From contig JBNGIS010032419.1 in assembly GCA_049999725.1 (NCBI GenBank), forward strand, positions 1 through 43,017: DNA of 43,017 bases. Reading direction: 5' to 3'. Shown here piece after piece: positions 19,257 through 29,890 of this stretch. The notes below the pieces were generated by a model, which worked only from the letters and a program-made list of their open reading frames with translations, did no database searches and was not told where the DNA came from. The DNA comes from Haplomitrium mnioides (Eukaryota > Marchantiophyta > Haplomitriopsida > Calobryales). The translations under genes were made by a program, and so were the position numbers. Positions within the stretch are counted from its first letter, which is position 1. The number at the start of each line of letters is the position of its first letter.

Positions 19257-19600
19257 CTTGCCATCTTCCTTTGCCACCTGAAGATGCTTGACAAAAATGT
19301 CCCTCTCTTTAAACTCGTAAAAAGCAAATCGTTTGTGATTTGTACAGTAAAGGGTAATTGCATTCTGTGACTATACAAGTAGCATGATGTTGGCTGTCTT
19401 GCCTTCAAGGATCATCATGATTTGAACCAAAAGACCCGAATTGAATTTCTCACCTTCACCAACAAAAGGCAAAGATGTTGATCGGGGTCTTTCAAGGAGC
19501 AATAATTCCACTCCAATTTTTCAGGCTCTAGAGCTTTGACAACATCCAAATACTTGAAAGGCTTTGATTAAGCAAGTCTAGAAACATTTCCTTGAGATGT
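19257..19600 (-). pseudogene. Gene 1 exon 1 (N-terminal part), element E
   Basis: Reads FKYLDVVKALEPEKLEWNYC and KDPDQHLCLL, then after a frame change FNSGLLVQIMMILEGKTANI and FAFYEFKERDIFVKHLQVAK. It ends GATGGCAAG followed by the donor GTAAAT (19251-19256). The F copy at 39070-39435 matches it and ends at the same place, which supports it as an exon. I recognise no domain. The true start lies upstream, possibly within 19600-19805. Confidence 0.55.
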
Positions 19601-19804
19601 CACTTTCAAGGTGGTAGAAACAAGTACAGTTGGAGGTGAAAAATCCAATGAACAAAAGTGAGCAAAACTCAAAAGGTTGGAAAGGGAAAAATAGCAAGTA
19701 AATGCAAAAAACAACGATGATAAGAAAACAAAAACCAGAAAGTGAACTCGCGACAATGGAAAAAAAAACTTTCCACTAACACTCTTTTTATAACTAAATT
19801 TCAA

Positions 19805-20171
19805 AAAATGTCTTTCCCCACCAAAAAATGATTCGCGGAGCTATTGACACGTAGGTTTGCATGGTGCAAAGAAAAAAAAAAAGTTAGTATATATAGCATT
19901 GCTTGTTTTCATCTTTCCAATTTCTTTTTTTCATTTTCTTCACAAAAAACTTCCAATTTTGTCGTTTTGCAAAATTTTCTTGAAAAACACATCTTTTAAG
20001 TGGGCTGTAAGAGGTTCATAATATCTATTAAAACATTTTCTTAAAGTACTTGATTTTTAGTGAGCCTTTTCAATGGCTAGAGTTTTCGAAGGCAAAAAGA
20101 GGTTAGAATTCCAAGATTCATCTTTATAAAAAAGTGCTACTTTTGACAAGCAAGTTGACATTTGTTCAAAC
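19805..20171. promoter_or_regulatory. Intergenic region between the divergent genes of element E
   Basis: An AT-rich spacer between the exon 1 region of gene 1 and the ATG of gene 2. It contains a TATATATAG near 19889, an A run at 19871-19882, and T-rich tracts. The same region in F is split by chromovirus C at the position homologous to about 19847. A shared bidirectional promoter is inferred from the layout only. Confidence 0.4.
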
Positions 20172-20284
20172 ATGAGTTACTTGGAGGTAAGCGATGGAGT
20201 ACCAAAAGCATCAAGTGTGATGACGAGTATATAAGGGAAAAAGATGGATTTTGTTGAATCAGATAGCTTTGTTCAAAAAGATCG

Positions 20285-20430
20285 AGAAGGTGAACTCCAT
20301 GGGCACATAGGATCAAAGACCCAACCCTATGCGTGTATAGGGTCAAGAAGTAAATCCAATGCACGCATAGGATTAAAGAGTAAACAACTTGCGCGCAAAG
20401 GATCGAAGAGGGAACCTAGTGCTTGCAGAG
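20285..20430 (+). repeat. Palindrome array near the 5' end of gene 2 (element E)
   Basis: Four to five units of about 30 bases, such as CCTATGCGTGTATAGGGTC and CCAATGCACGCATAGGATT, with AAAGA or AAGAAG spacers. It lies between a candidate donor at 20187 and a candidate acceptor near 20480, so it may be intronic, though the frame is partly open through it. The F copy has the matching array at 34210-34360. Confidence 0.65.
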
Positions 20431-21969
20431 AATTAAATAAACAAAATTCATCCAACACAAGATCTTTGTTGCCCTTCAATAGTCAAAGTTGAATATTTCT
20501 TCTGAGTATTCCAACATATCATCAAAAAAAAGTTCAACATAGAAATTCTAGACAATTGTAGACCTTTCTTCAACCTCATATAAGGGAGATTTCAATATTC
20601 ATGATCAAAGTGTGTTTGTTTAAAACACAAAAAGCATACAATTTGTGGACAGCTTTAATTTTGGAGATGAACCTGTGTCCCCAATAGCACCACTCAAACA
20701 ATGAGTGATTTTGCTTCAAGTTGCACCTTGCAAGGAGATTGGGACATTTGAAACAAATTGAGTTCTCTTGGAATAGTCTTCAGTTTACAGTTTGGAAAAC
20801 GATTCTAGCAAAGAATCTCAATCAATCAACATTTCTTTGGAGTTATCACCAAAGGCACTGATTTTGTTTCAATAAAAAATTCTTTCTAATCAAGATATTG
20901 ATCAATATTTCATTACAAAATGGTGCAGTTCTTCCAATCTCCAAGAAGAACCTCATCTCTTGAAAATATTTTGCTACGGAACAAATAGTGTTTACGATGA
21001 TGATTAAGATCTTCAAGATGAATTATCTCGTATTGATGGATTCACCTATGGACCAAATCATCAAACACAACATAAGAATTCTTTGTTTGGGCCAAAACCC
21101 AAACGGGTAAACACTATACATGAAAATTCTTTACAGAAAGTCCATCATGACAAGAGCTTTGTGAAGAAAAAGCTCGATCCAATATCAATTTCTAAATTGA
21201 AGAGAATTTTCTATTGTCAAAATAATTGCTTGTCGTTGTGCAAGACAGATTTTTTGAAAATTGTGAGAGAAACATACTTTCGACAAAGCATGAAGAATCG
21301 AGATATCACACTACAGTGGGGAATACCAAGAAAAAACTATGATGTTGACAATCGATTTACTTTGCTTGGCGGTACTCTTATTTGTAGAAGAGCCTTCAAA
21401 TTAATATTAGCAGTAGAGAATGATAGAATCCAAAAGATTCAAAATCTCAAAAACACATATTATAGAGCCATTTTTGGAAAAAGAGAACTATTTGCGAAAG
21501 GAGTTTTATGTGTAAGTGGATGGAAAATTTTTTCTAGAGACATTACAAGGGAATGCCTACTCACAAAGTTTATAACTTGCTTGCTAATTTTACAAATTGG
21601 GAAGTTTATGACTACTACACAACTTATTTGAAAGAGAAAGATCCCCATTGTATTCTTTAGTTTCTAGGGTTTTACAAAACATTGGAGAACTCATTTTCCA
21701 AATGTAAAAAATCCAAAATGCAATAGATTTGTTGTTTTTCAAAACATGTGAAGAAATAAAATCTTTGTAAGAAAAATCTGTCTTGGAGTCCAACAAAGGT
21801 AGCAAATTTTCTTCTCTTTTGATATCTTTGGTTAATCCATGCTCTTTTTTCTAGACTCAAAGTTTAGTTCTAGAAATGTTATGTTTTCCCAACTTAGAGC
21901 CAAAAGATATACTTTTTTGTTAAGTTATTCAACAAAGAAGATTTGACTTGAACAATTCTTAGCAAGTTG

Positions 21970-22320
21970 TGAGAAGAGTGTCTATGCTCACATAGAGTCT
22001 GTTGTTTGAAGTTTCAATTTTAACCTTGTTTGTAGTTAAATAAAGTGAGAAAAATGAATCTCATTCTTGGTGGTGACCTTAGCCTTGCAACAAGTTTTGT
22101 TTTTGTTCCTTAAAATCAAGAGCCTTTTTAAAAAAAAATAACAATAACAAGAATTATTTTTGTTGTTTGCAAATCCTATGCGCGCATAGGATTTGTTCTT
22201 GTTCCTTTGAAAACCAGTCATGACAACAATCAGAACAAGCCATGACATTGGTGTTGTTGTATTGGTCCTATGCACGCATACGATCACTTGTTGTCTCTAC
22301 TAATCCTAAACGCTCAGAGA
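21970..22320 (+). repeat. Palindrome array inside gene 2, between exons (element E)
   Basis: Units include TCTATGCTCACATAGAGTC near 21980, AATCCTATGCGCGCATAGG near 22170, and GGTCCTATGCACGCATACG near 22265. The CCTATGCGCGCATAGG unit is a perfect 16-base palindrome. Flanks have no coding similarity to known families, consistent with an intron. F has the matching stretch at 32320-32670. Confidence 0.65.
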
Positions 22321-24784
22321 ATGTACTCTAGTGCTCTATGTTTGCAAATTTTGTTTTTCTCTTTTTGAAACTTTTGTCTATTTTACGTAAGACAGATTTT
22401 CCTTTTTTAAAATTACTTAAAGTTTAATTTTTAATCTTTTACAAAGTTTTTACTTCTATGAATCAAAACATTTGTTTAAGATGACTTGAATTTTTTTAGC
22501 TTTTGAGGTTGTGTTTTGAAGTTACCAGTATCGATATATATTTTATTGAACTACTTTTATGTTTTTTGTGCTTTGTGATAATGAAGTCAAGTATAATTGC
22601 CAACTATTTCTTCATTGTGACCAACAAATCAAAGAAAGAACAAAACTTGCAAACCACCAAAGAAAATGTTATATCGGTGGTCAAAAGTACTTGGGAATTG
22701 TTATTAACGGAATGGATCACAAGAAAATTGCTATTCCATTACTAGCTTTTGCCACCAAAAAACATTGATAAAGATTGTTTGGTGGGTGTGCACGTTATTG
22801 GTGCCTTAATATTCAATCATGCTCTTTCTTTGAGGGTCTTCTTAATGTATGGAAACTGAAAAATTGATTTTAATTTGACAGTTACTGTGCTCCACAAAAT
22901 ATTATGTGACTTTGAAGGTCATTGCTTCCAACTTTGTATCTTCAGTTAGACAACACAACATAAGAGAATAAGAATTCTATCATGTTTGGATATCTTAGTC
23001 TCCTTATTGCCAAGAATGTTTTATGAAAAATCAAGGTGGGATTTCTCATGGTTGGCTATACTCATAATCAAATCGATCAAATGTTTAGCCAATTCTTGAA
23101 ACGTTTGAAACATGTCAAAGCTTTCACGAATACCAGTCTTAGCAAGGTGCTTCAATTATCCTATAATCTTAAACTTCATGTGACTCTTTTGTTGGAAACT
23201 TAGGGTTTCAAAATGTTTGTGCAGCCACATCCCTCTCTGGTTCAAAGGATTCATGACATTACCTTTAATCAACAATTCAAGTTCTAGTTAAATAATTCCA
23301 ATACAAAGATTTGGAGCAAATAGTTTTCAACAGATGAGTTTTGGTTACTTGCAGATGGTATTTGTCAACTCAAGTGCCTAATTGAAGTAGATAAAAATTT
23401 TGAGTTCAACTTTGATTTCTCTCAAGGCATATTTCAAATGATTTCATATTTCAGATCATTCTGAAATCAAATGATCTGAAAAAGAAGAAAGAGAAGTGGA
23501 TGTTGAGAAAGTGGTATTTTCAATAAAGGACAATATAAGTGAGAATTGCTACAAGTTTTTTGCAGAGTGGAATGACTTTTTCCTTGCCCAACAAGAGATT
23601 GCAGCCTACATGCTTGAAAAAGAAGATGAAGACTCGAAGTAGAATATACCTTTCCACCTTCACAATCGTCAAACACTTGTAGTGATTCTCAAAATGTTTG
23701 TCTAGATTCTCAACTAGACATAAGAAGATTCTTCCATATAGCAAATATTTTCCACACGTTGAGCAATCTATGATGGAACACCTAGGCTACGAGAAGGGAT
23801 TCTTTTGCACTATACTTCATACGGGCATAAATTTGGCAATCTATATGAGATGAAAGCTAGAATGTTTATTTGTGTTGTTGCATCTCTAGATCCAAAGGGT
23901 AGACCCTTTTGGGTTGCCGAAGTTCTCAAATTTTTGTCATTTGATGACGAAGATCCCCCAAACCCAAAAGAATACGTGTTCAATGGTTTGTTTGTCAAGA
24001 TGAGGATGTATTTTCTAGACAATACTTCCTAGAAAAATAACAGCAAATGCAAATCCAAGCTACATATTGATGTACTTGATGTGACACAAATCATGATTCT
24101 ATCTTTTGATTTTCTTCTTACTCAAAAAAACCAATTGAAGAAAACTACTCTAGTTACCATTAAAGCAAATCTATTTGAGTACGAAAGACAAAAAGCCCTC
24201 AATCTTGAAATGTTTCAAAGAGATTTAGTCACTGTCGCTAACACTGAGACAAATCAAACAAACCTTGATAAATATTCTGAAGCTAAATCCGAAGATGTCG
24301 AGACGAGTGACCAAAGTCATTTAGGAATTTTGTTATATATTTTGTATTTTCAAGTATATTTTTTAAGATTATTATTTTATAAAGTACGTGAGAATCATTT
24401 GAAGCAACTTGTTGAATTTATTTGCTACCTTGAACTTTCTATTGTATCTCTATAAATGAAACTTGAATATTTAGTTAATATTTTTCATTTGCTTTGTAAA
24501 AATATTTTCTTCTCCAAAATGTAAGTTTTTTCTAACTTTATTGTTTTCTAGAAGAGTTTAAGGTTATTGTCTCCTTGAAACAAAATACTTAAATTGACTA
24601 ATTTTTTTTTCTTGTTAGGACTTTGATGTACAACTTAAAGCCTTTAGCACGGTTTGACTCAGATATAAAGCTTTGTACCCATTTTACTTTTAGATTCCAA
24701 ATAATAAATCAAAATCTTTTGCGTATATTCAATTTGTTGCAAAAAATAGAACGTTTACAGTCTATATTTTGGGTTGTAGAAGTG

Positions 24785-25010
24785 TGAACCCTATACGTGT
24801 ATAGACTTTAATTCGCAAGTCAAAACGTCATGCGTACAAAAACTCTTCTATGGAACCTAAAACATAGGTTCTTATCAGTCTTTGTTGTAGAGTGTTCAGA
24901 TTGTGAGTTTGGATTCTCAAGCACGCATAGACTTTGGGGTGGAGTATTCAGATGTTGAGCTTGGATTCCTATGTGCACATTGACTTTGGGGTGGAAGTCC
25001 AAGCCTTCAA
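24785..25010. repeat. Palindrome array downstream of gene 2 (element E)
   Basis: Units such as CCCTATACGTGTATAGAC, CAAGCACGCATAGACTTTG and GGAGTATTCAGATGTTGAGC recur. Single units occur again at about 25275-25300 and 25480-25510. F has the same unit type at 29520-29890, where there are more copies. The region is 3' of the last recognisable gene 2 exon. Confidence 0.65.
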
Positions 25011-25871
25011 TGAGTTCTACTTCTCATATACAACCTTCAAGCTTCTTCATGCAAAGACTATCGATTACAACTTAGTTTGTATACAAGTCATGAAGATCTT
25101 GAAACATTTGTTTGGTTGAATCAAGTCGAAAACTTGGAGATGGTTTTTGTTTACACTCTTAATTCAATCTCTCTAGTTACTATCTTTTTGATTCTGAACT
25201 ATGATACGTTTGTGTATATGCTTCGTTGAATTATGAAATATTTTTAAATGTTGAAACCTTTTTTTAAGCCGAAGTTGACTTATACGTGCATGGATTTTCA
25301 ACTACAAGTGAAAGTTTCTTTCTTGCTTGAACTTTAAAATAAAGCTACTAAATCCATGCAATGTTTCATTTTCTTTGCTTTTGTGTTTACCATTGCAAAC
25401 TCATTCCCTTAACTTCTAGTCCCCTTAGACTTTTTCTTTATGTTTTGTAATTTTTTTCCAAAAAAAAGTTTGAAACAATACCATGTCTATACGCGTTTAG
25501 AGTTTGTGTAATCAAACATATTTGAAATTAGTTTCTTGTGACGTGTATTTCAATTTTTTTAGCTTTGAGTTGTAATCAATGATAAATGCAATTTTTTTGT
25601 GAAAACTTGCCATAATTTTTTTACTTTTCATCAAATTCAAGTTTTCTAATATTTTCATAAAAACTAGTAATATTGATTGATTTTGCATATTAAAATCGGC
25701 TCTCACTTTATCATGCTTGTTGAAATGGCAAAAAACAACTCTAAAAAACTCATGTACTTTTTGTTTTTAAAAAATAACCTCGTTTTTAATGTTTTTTGAG
25801 CTAAAAAATCACAATTTTCCAAAAGAAAAGGTTCATGTTTATATTAGCCTATTCATGGTTCAAAGTAGTGG

Positions 25872-26332
25872 TTTTTTTTCTCATCATATGATTTTGGTTT
25901 GGGAAACTACACATGTCTTTCTTCTTCTTGAAAATGTGCCTTCTTCTCTATTTGCATTTGAGCTTCTTGAGGGTAAGAAAGATGTTCAATTTGTTGTTGC
26001 ATCACTTGCATCCTCTCTTCCAAATGGGTAACAACTTCAAGATAACACCAATAGAGTTAAACTACTCAAAGACAATAAGCAAAAAAAAAACCAAAAGTGC
26101 TAGCCAAAGCCAAACAACCAAAGAGCCAAACTGAATTAAGGGGAACTACTAAATGAGAAGTGGAGATAGGAAGCCCATCTATTTGTACGAGAGAAGAAGG
26201 TGTCATCCCTCTTTCTTCACTTACAAATCACTTCTAATTTCAACTTAAAACTCTAAAAGTGACCCTCTACCACTTACTTCACTCCTCTACATTTTCTTAT
26301 AAATAACAGAACCTTATGCTTTTACTATTGTA
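25872..26332 (-). mobile_element. Element D (second part): gag start, leader and 5' LTR of the chromovirus split by E
   Basis: Reverse-strand similarity to C at 34792-35370. It begins near the gag start (text equivalent to C 35345-35375 at about 25876-25910), passes through the leader (AGAAAGATGTTCAATTTGTTG at 25979) and runs into the LTR from about 26045. The LTR ends ...CTTATGCTTTTACTATTGTA at 26332, the counterpart of the TGTAATAG start. The left edge meets element E at the point where the other D half stops, so the two are one interrupted insertion. The LTR is about 100 bases shorter than in C because of an internal loss near the primer site. Confidence 0.75.
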
Positions 26333-28735
26333 GTGACAGATGGAATGATCCTCAACAATTAAAGCAATAATAAGCATAAGATACGCTCATCCTCTCATAG
26401 TGAATCTACTATGCTACCTACAGCTATTGATTGCTTAAGATCTACATATGCACTATGGAGTGTTTGCTTAACCACCATTTCTTTGATACACTCCAAGATA
26501 AGCAAAACTAATATAAAGAGCATAGTATAAGTAGTACTCATATCTTATTACTAGAGAGATAAGAATCCACTATGCTTGTTCAAGAATTTGACTCATAGCT
26601 TTCATATTACGTAATCCTAGAGTCCTCCTTGTCAATTCTTGCTACATTGCAGTTCTACACAATACTCATCCTACCGAGCACTAGATTGTTGTCATTTGTG
26701 AATCAGCCGGTGTCTTTTAGTTTGAGGAATGGCAAAGTTTTCTAGATGAAATCACAAATTCTTAATGGGTAGAATGGCTTAGTAACTTGGAAATGATAAC
26801 CAATATTAAACATATTGAAGAACTAACATTTTAAAATTGTGTACAAACCAAAGAAGAATAATCCCTATACCAACTGACATAACTACTACTCTAACTTTGT
26901 CCCTCTCTCTCTCTCATTCCATCCTGACACTCAACACTCTACTATAAGTAAGCCACCAAACACCAAGTACAAGAGATTCCTCTCCTTATATTCCCCCTTT
27001 ACTACAATCATAGATTGAAATAGTAGTAACGTAGATTTCACCCGTAATGTCGCCATATGTGAAACGAAGCCAAGTTGGAACAACCATACAATGTTTGAAT
27101 TTCTTGAGCATTAGAGCACAACTTTAAGTACAAAAAAGAAACTTATTTGCTTCACATTTGTCACATAATAAATTTTCAGTAGATACAACATGTTTGAGAC
27201 ATATTTAAATCTAATTAGATCAACTAGTGAATTGGTTTGAAGCATAAGCTATCTCTTACTAATGTAAGAGTAAGATTGTCATCTCATGACACTTATTTTA
27301 TAAGAAGACTACTTATACACAAATGTATGAAGGAATGATCAACCAATCACTTAGTTTTTAGAAAACATTGCCCACTAAGTTGGAGTTTTTGAAGTGATTA
27401 GGCAATAACTTTATTTCACAAAGTGTGATTGAAAGATCACTTTAAAAAAAAGAAGTTTAGAAAAATCCTCATCTTGAAAAAGGAATAAACAACTCCTACT
27501 TTGTTGACTTGTCTCTTCTAGATACAACTTTTGGCAATTCTTCCAAGTCTTGTAGGAATTAGTTTTTGAAACAATGCTCGCACTTCAAGAGAGCCTTCAA
27601 CTTCTTAGCTTTAGAGGTCATATACGCTAAACTTCTTCATTTGGTTGGCTACTCTGTGTAGTAACTTCACAAAATTATTTAAATATTTGATTTCTAAGAG
27701 GAATCTCCACTCATTGACAATCAATTCAACTTCCAACTCCACAAACTTTACTCTTAGATTCACTAGTTTGTTGTTGCTACTTAATACTTTTGGGGATAAA
27801 ACTGACTTTATATGGCTAACTAACTCAAGATTTATATAGAGTAAGAACATTTGGTCTTGGAAACTCCCAATATAATCATGTCTCAAACGATTTCAAAAAT
27901 TAGGTTGTATTTCTGAATAGTTGTCTTGTTTCCAGAAATTAAATATGAAGGATAGTATTCTTGCCAACACTCATCTTTGAGTGCAACCAATCTAATTAAA
28001 TTAACACCCACATAAAGTTTTTGGCATGTTGATACAATCTCAATATTGGTTTTATTTTTTTGCTACTACTAGTCAATGTTGTGCACCCAATCAAGAATTT
28101 GCTTCTTTCTTAAGTAAGCCCAATGTATGCTTAGCATTTGTAGTGTTTTCATTCTTCTTTCATACTGTATGTTTTGTAGAGCTTCATTTTCGAGTGGGCT
28201 TTATGAACTCTACTCATAACCAAGTACCAATATTGCAAAGATTTTGAAAAAATCTAATCTCAATTTGTGGAAAATCTCTTGGATCTACCAATGCCAAGAA
28301 AAGCACTCACAAGAAAAACTTCAATGGATTCATATACAACATTATTTTCCGTACATTATGCAGCATGTCAATTTTGGCAAATCATGAAATTATGCTTGTT
28401 GCTTTGATTATTCTTGAAGAAAATGAACCATTCATTGTTGACATAAAAAATTAGGTCTTGCACTCTTAGACTACTTTTATTTCACAGCTTACCATGGTTT
28501 TTATTTTTACCCTATGTTTCAACTATGTCTTGCATCATTTTTTTGGGGGGGTAATCTTGACTTCAAAGAGGTCACTTGCACTTACTTTGGCTTGGGTAAT
28601 GATGTTTGACTCTCTAAAGAAAGGGTTCTTCTCACAAATCAACATAGTACTTTTGTCAACCTACCACCCAATCGACTCCAAAAAAATATCCTCACCATAT
28701 TTCTTAATGTTATAACTCACATAAGTAATAGACAT
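26333..28735. other. Unassigned AT-rich region between the inverted E and F copies
   Basis: I see no supportable gene. A minus-strand frame at 27611-27886 (91 codons, Leu/Val-rich, coiled-coil-like) resembles nothing I recognise. A plus-strand STYHPIDS at about 28660-28685 echoes the T-Y-H-P-Q-T-D block of Ty3/gypsy integrases, so this may be a very old gypsy remnant. A run of seven Gs lies near 28543-28549. Confidence 0.35.
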
Positions 28736-29519
28736 TACTTTGAACCAAGAATACGATACTCAAAACATGAAGCTTTTTTTATAAAAATAAAAACGTGGTT
28801 TTTAAGCTCAAAAAGTAGAGAAAACGAGGTTATTTTCTTAAAACAAAAAGTATGTGAGTTTTCGAGCTTCATTTTTGGCCGTTTAAACAAGGATAATAGA
28901 GCAAGAGTCAATTTCATTACGCAAAATCAAACAATATTCTAAGTTTTTATAAAAACATTAGAAATCTTAAAATCGATGAAAAGTATAAAAATTATAGTAA
29001 GTTTTTGCAAGAAACTTGCATTTATCATTTATTACAATTTGAAGCACAAAATTGGAATACATGTCTCAAGAAACTATTTTAAAATATGTTTGGTTGTACA
29101 AACTCTATGCGCGTCTAAACACGATGCTCTTTGAAACCTTTTTTTTTAAAACAAATTACAAAACATGAGGAAAATGCCCAAGCAGACTAGAAGTCAAGAG
29201 AGTGAGTTTGCAATCGTAGACACAAAAACCAACAAAACAAAATATTGCATGGATTTAAGAGCTATATTTTCAAGTTCAAGCAAGAAAGAAGCTTTCATTT
29301 GTAAATGAAAATCCATGCACGCAAAAGTTAAAGTGGGCATAAAAAAAGGTTTCAACATTTAAAAATATTTTATAATTAAGAGAAACATATACACAAAGGA
29401 GTCATATTCAAAATCGAAAAGGTAGTGGCTAAGAAGATTGAGTTAAGAGTGTAACCAAAAAACATCTGAGTTTTTGACTAGATTCTATGAAAGAAAGGTT
29501 TCAAGTTCTATAAAAGTGT

Positions 29520-29890
29520 CTTTGACTAGTGTAGAATCTATGTTCTAACCGGTAGTCTTTGTATATAGAAGCTTGAGGGTTGTATATGAGAAGTAGAATG
29601 TGTGGAAGGCTTTGACTTCTACACCAAAGTCTATGCGTGCATAGGAATCCGAGCTTAACATCTGATCACTCCACCCTAGAGTCTATGTATGCATAGGAAT
29701 CTAGGCTCACCATCTAAACACTCCACCCCAAAGTCTATCCATGTATAGGAACCCGAGCTCACCATATGAACACTCCATAACAAAGACTATAAAGAACCTA
29801 GATTTGGGCTTCAATAGGAGAGTTTTTGCATGCACGACATTTCAACTTACGAAGGAAAGTCTATGTGCGCATAGGGTTTAGACTTCTCCA
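29520..29890. repeat. Palindrome array downstream of gene 2 (element F)
   Basis: Repeated GTCTATGC(G/A)TGCATAGGAATC followed by CGAGCTCACCATCTGAACACT and CCACCCCAAA. The unit is about 55-60 bases, with three to four tandem copies between 29630 and 29790. It is the counterpart of 24785-25010 in E, which has fewer units. Isolated units also occur at about 29100 and 29310. Confidence 0.75.

Larger units (their letters stand above)
15532..19600 (-). pseudogene. Gene 1 of element E: ParB-like plus permuted DNA-methyltransferase-like protein, multi-exon, decayed
   Basis: Read from about 19600 down to a stop at 15532. Splice sites are visible: intron 1 18955-19256, intron 2 16810-17535 and intron 3 16152-16249, all GT-AG. 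The F copy also has the intron 2 donor and acceptor. Domain order: an unknown N-terminal exon, a Lys-rich linker (PKKKKHAVQKKK, NLS-like), a ParB/sulfiredoxin-like domain, a DPPY-type methyltransferase motif, then the AdoMet-binding motif. DPPY before the AdoMet motif defines beta-class N6-adenine/N4-cytosine enzymes. ParB-methyltransferase fusions are known to me from bacteria and phages. Several stops and frame breaks show decay. The start codon is not resolved. A role as a transposon-borne DNA modifier is inference. Confidence 0.7.
20172..24325 (+). pseudogene. Gene 2 of element E: DUF7869-like transposon protein, decayed
   Basis: Probable start is the ATG at 20172 (MSYLE, then GTAAGC, a candidate donor). 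A cleaner exon at 21083-21631 reads HHDKSFVKKKLDPISISKLK, NRFTLLGGTLICRRAFKLIL and FAKGVLCVSGWKIFSRD. The core at 22559-23200 reads CDNEVKYNCQLFLHCDQQIK, GGQKYLGIVINGMDHKKI, VHVIGALIFNHALS, LYLQLDNT (Asp 22949-22951), FGYLSLLIAKN and FLMVGYTHNQIDQMFSQF. L-D-N ... E-N-K-N ... V-G-H-T-H-x-x-I-D-Q-x-F-S is the signature I associate with DUF7869 proteins, which occur in mobile elements. The first His is Tyr here (23057-23059). The C-terminus (23805-24325) reads FICVVASLDPKGRPFWVAEV. Stops and frameshifts are many. A transposase role is inference. Confidence 0.65.
14700..25868 (+). mobile_element. Element E: 11.2 kb two-gene DNA-transposon-like element
   Basis: Both ends carry the same short inverted sequence: CTACTTTGAAC at 14700-14710, and its reverse complement at 25858-25868. 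Weaker similarity continues inward for some tens of bases. Outside lie the two halves of chromovirus D, so this is an insertion. Inside are two divergent genes: gene 1 on the minus strand (15532 to about 19600) and gene 2 on the plus strand (20172 to about 24325). Arrays of a CpG-rich palindrome sit in their introns and flanks. The second copy, F (28736-40829, inverted), matches over both genes at roughly 80-85 percent where I compared it. The target-site duplication could not be resolved, so the exact ends may be a few bases off. Confidence 0.75.
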
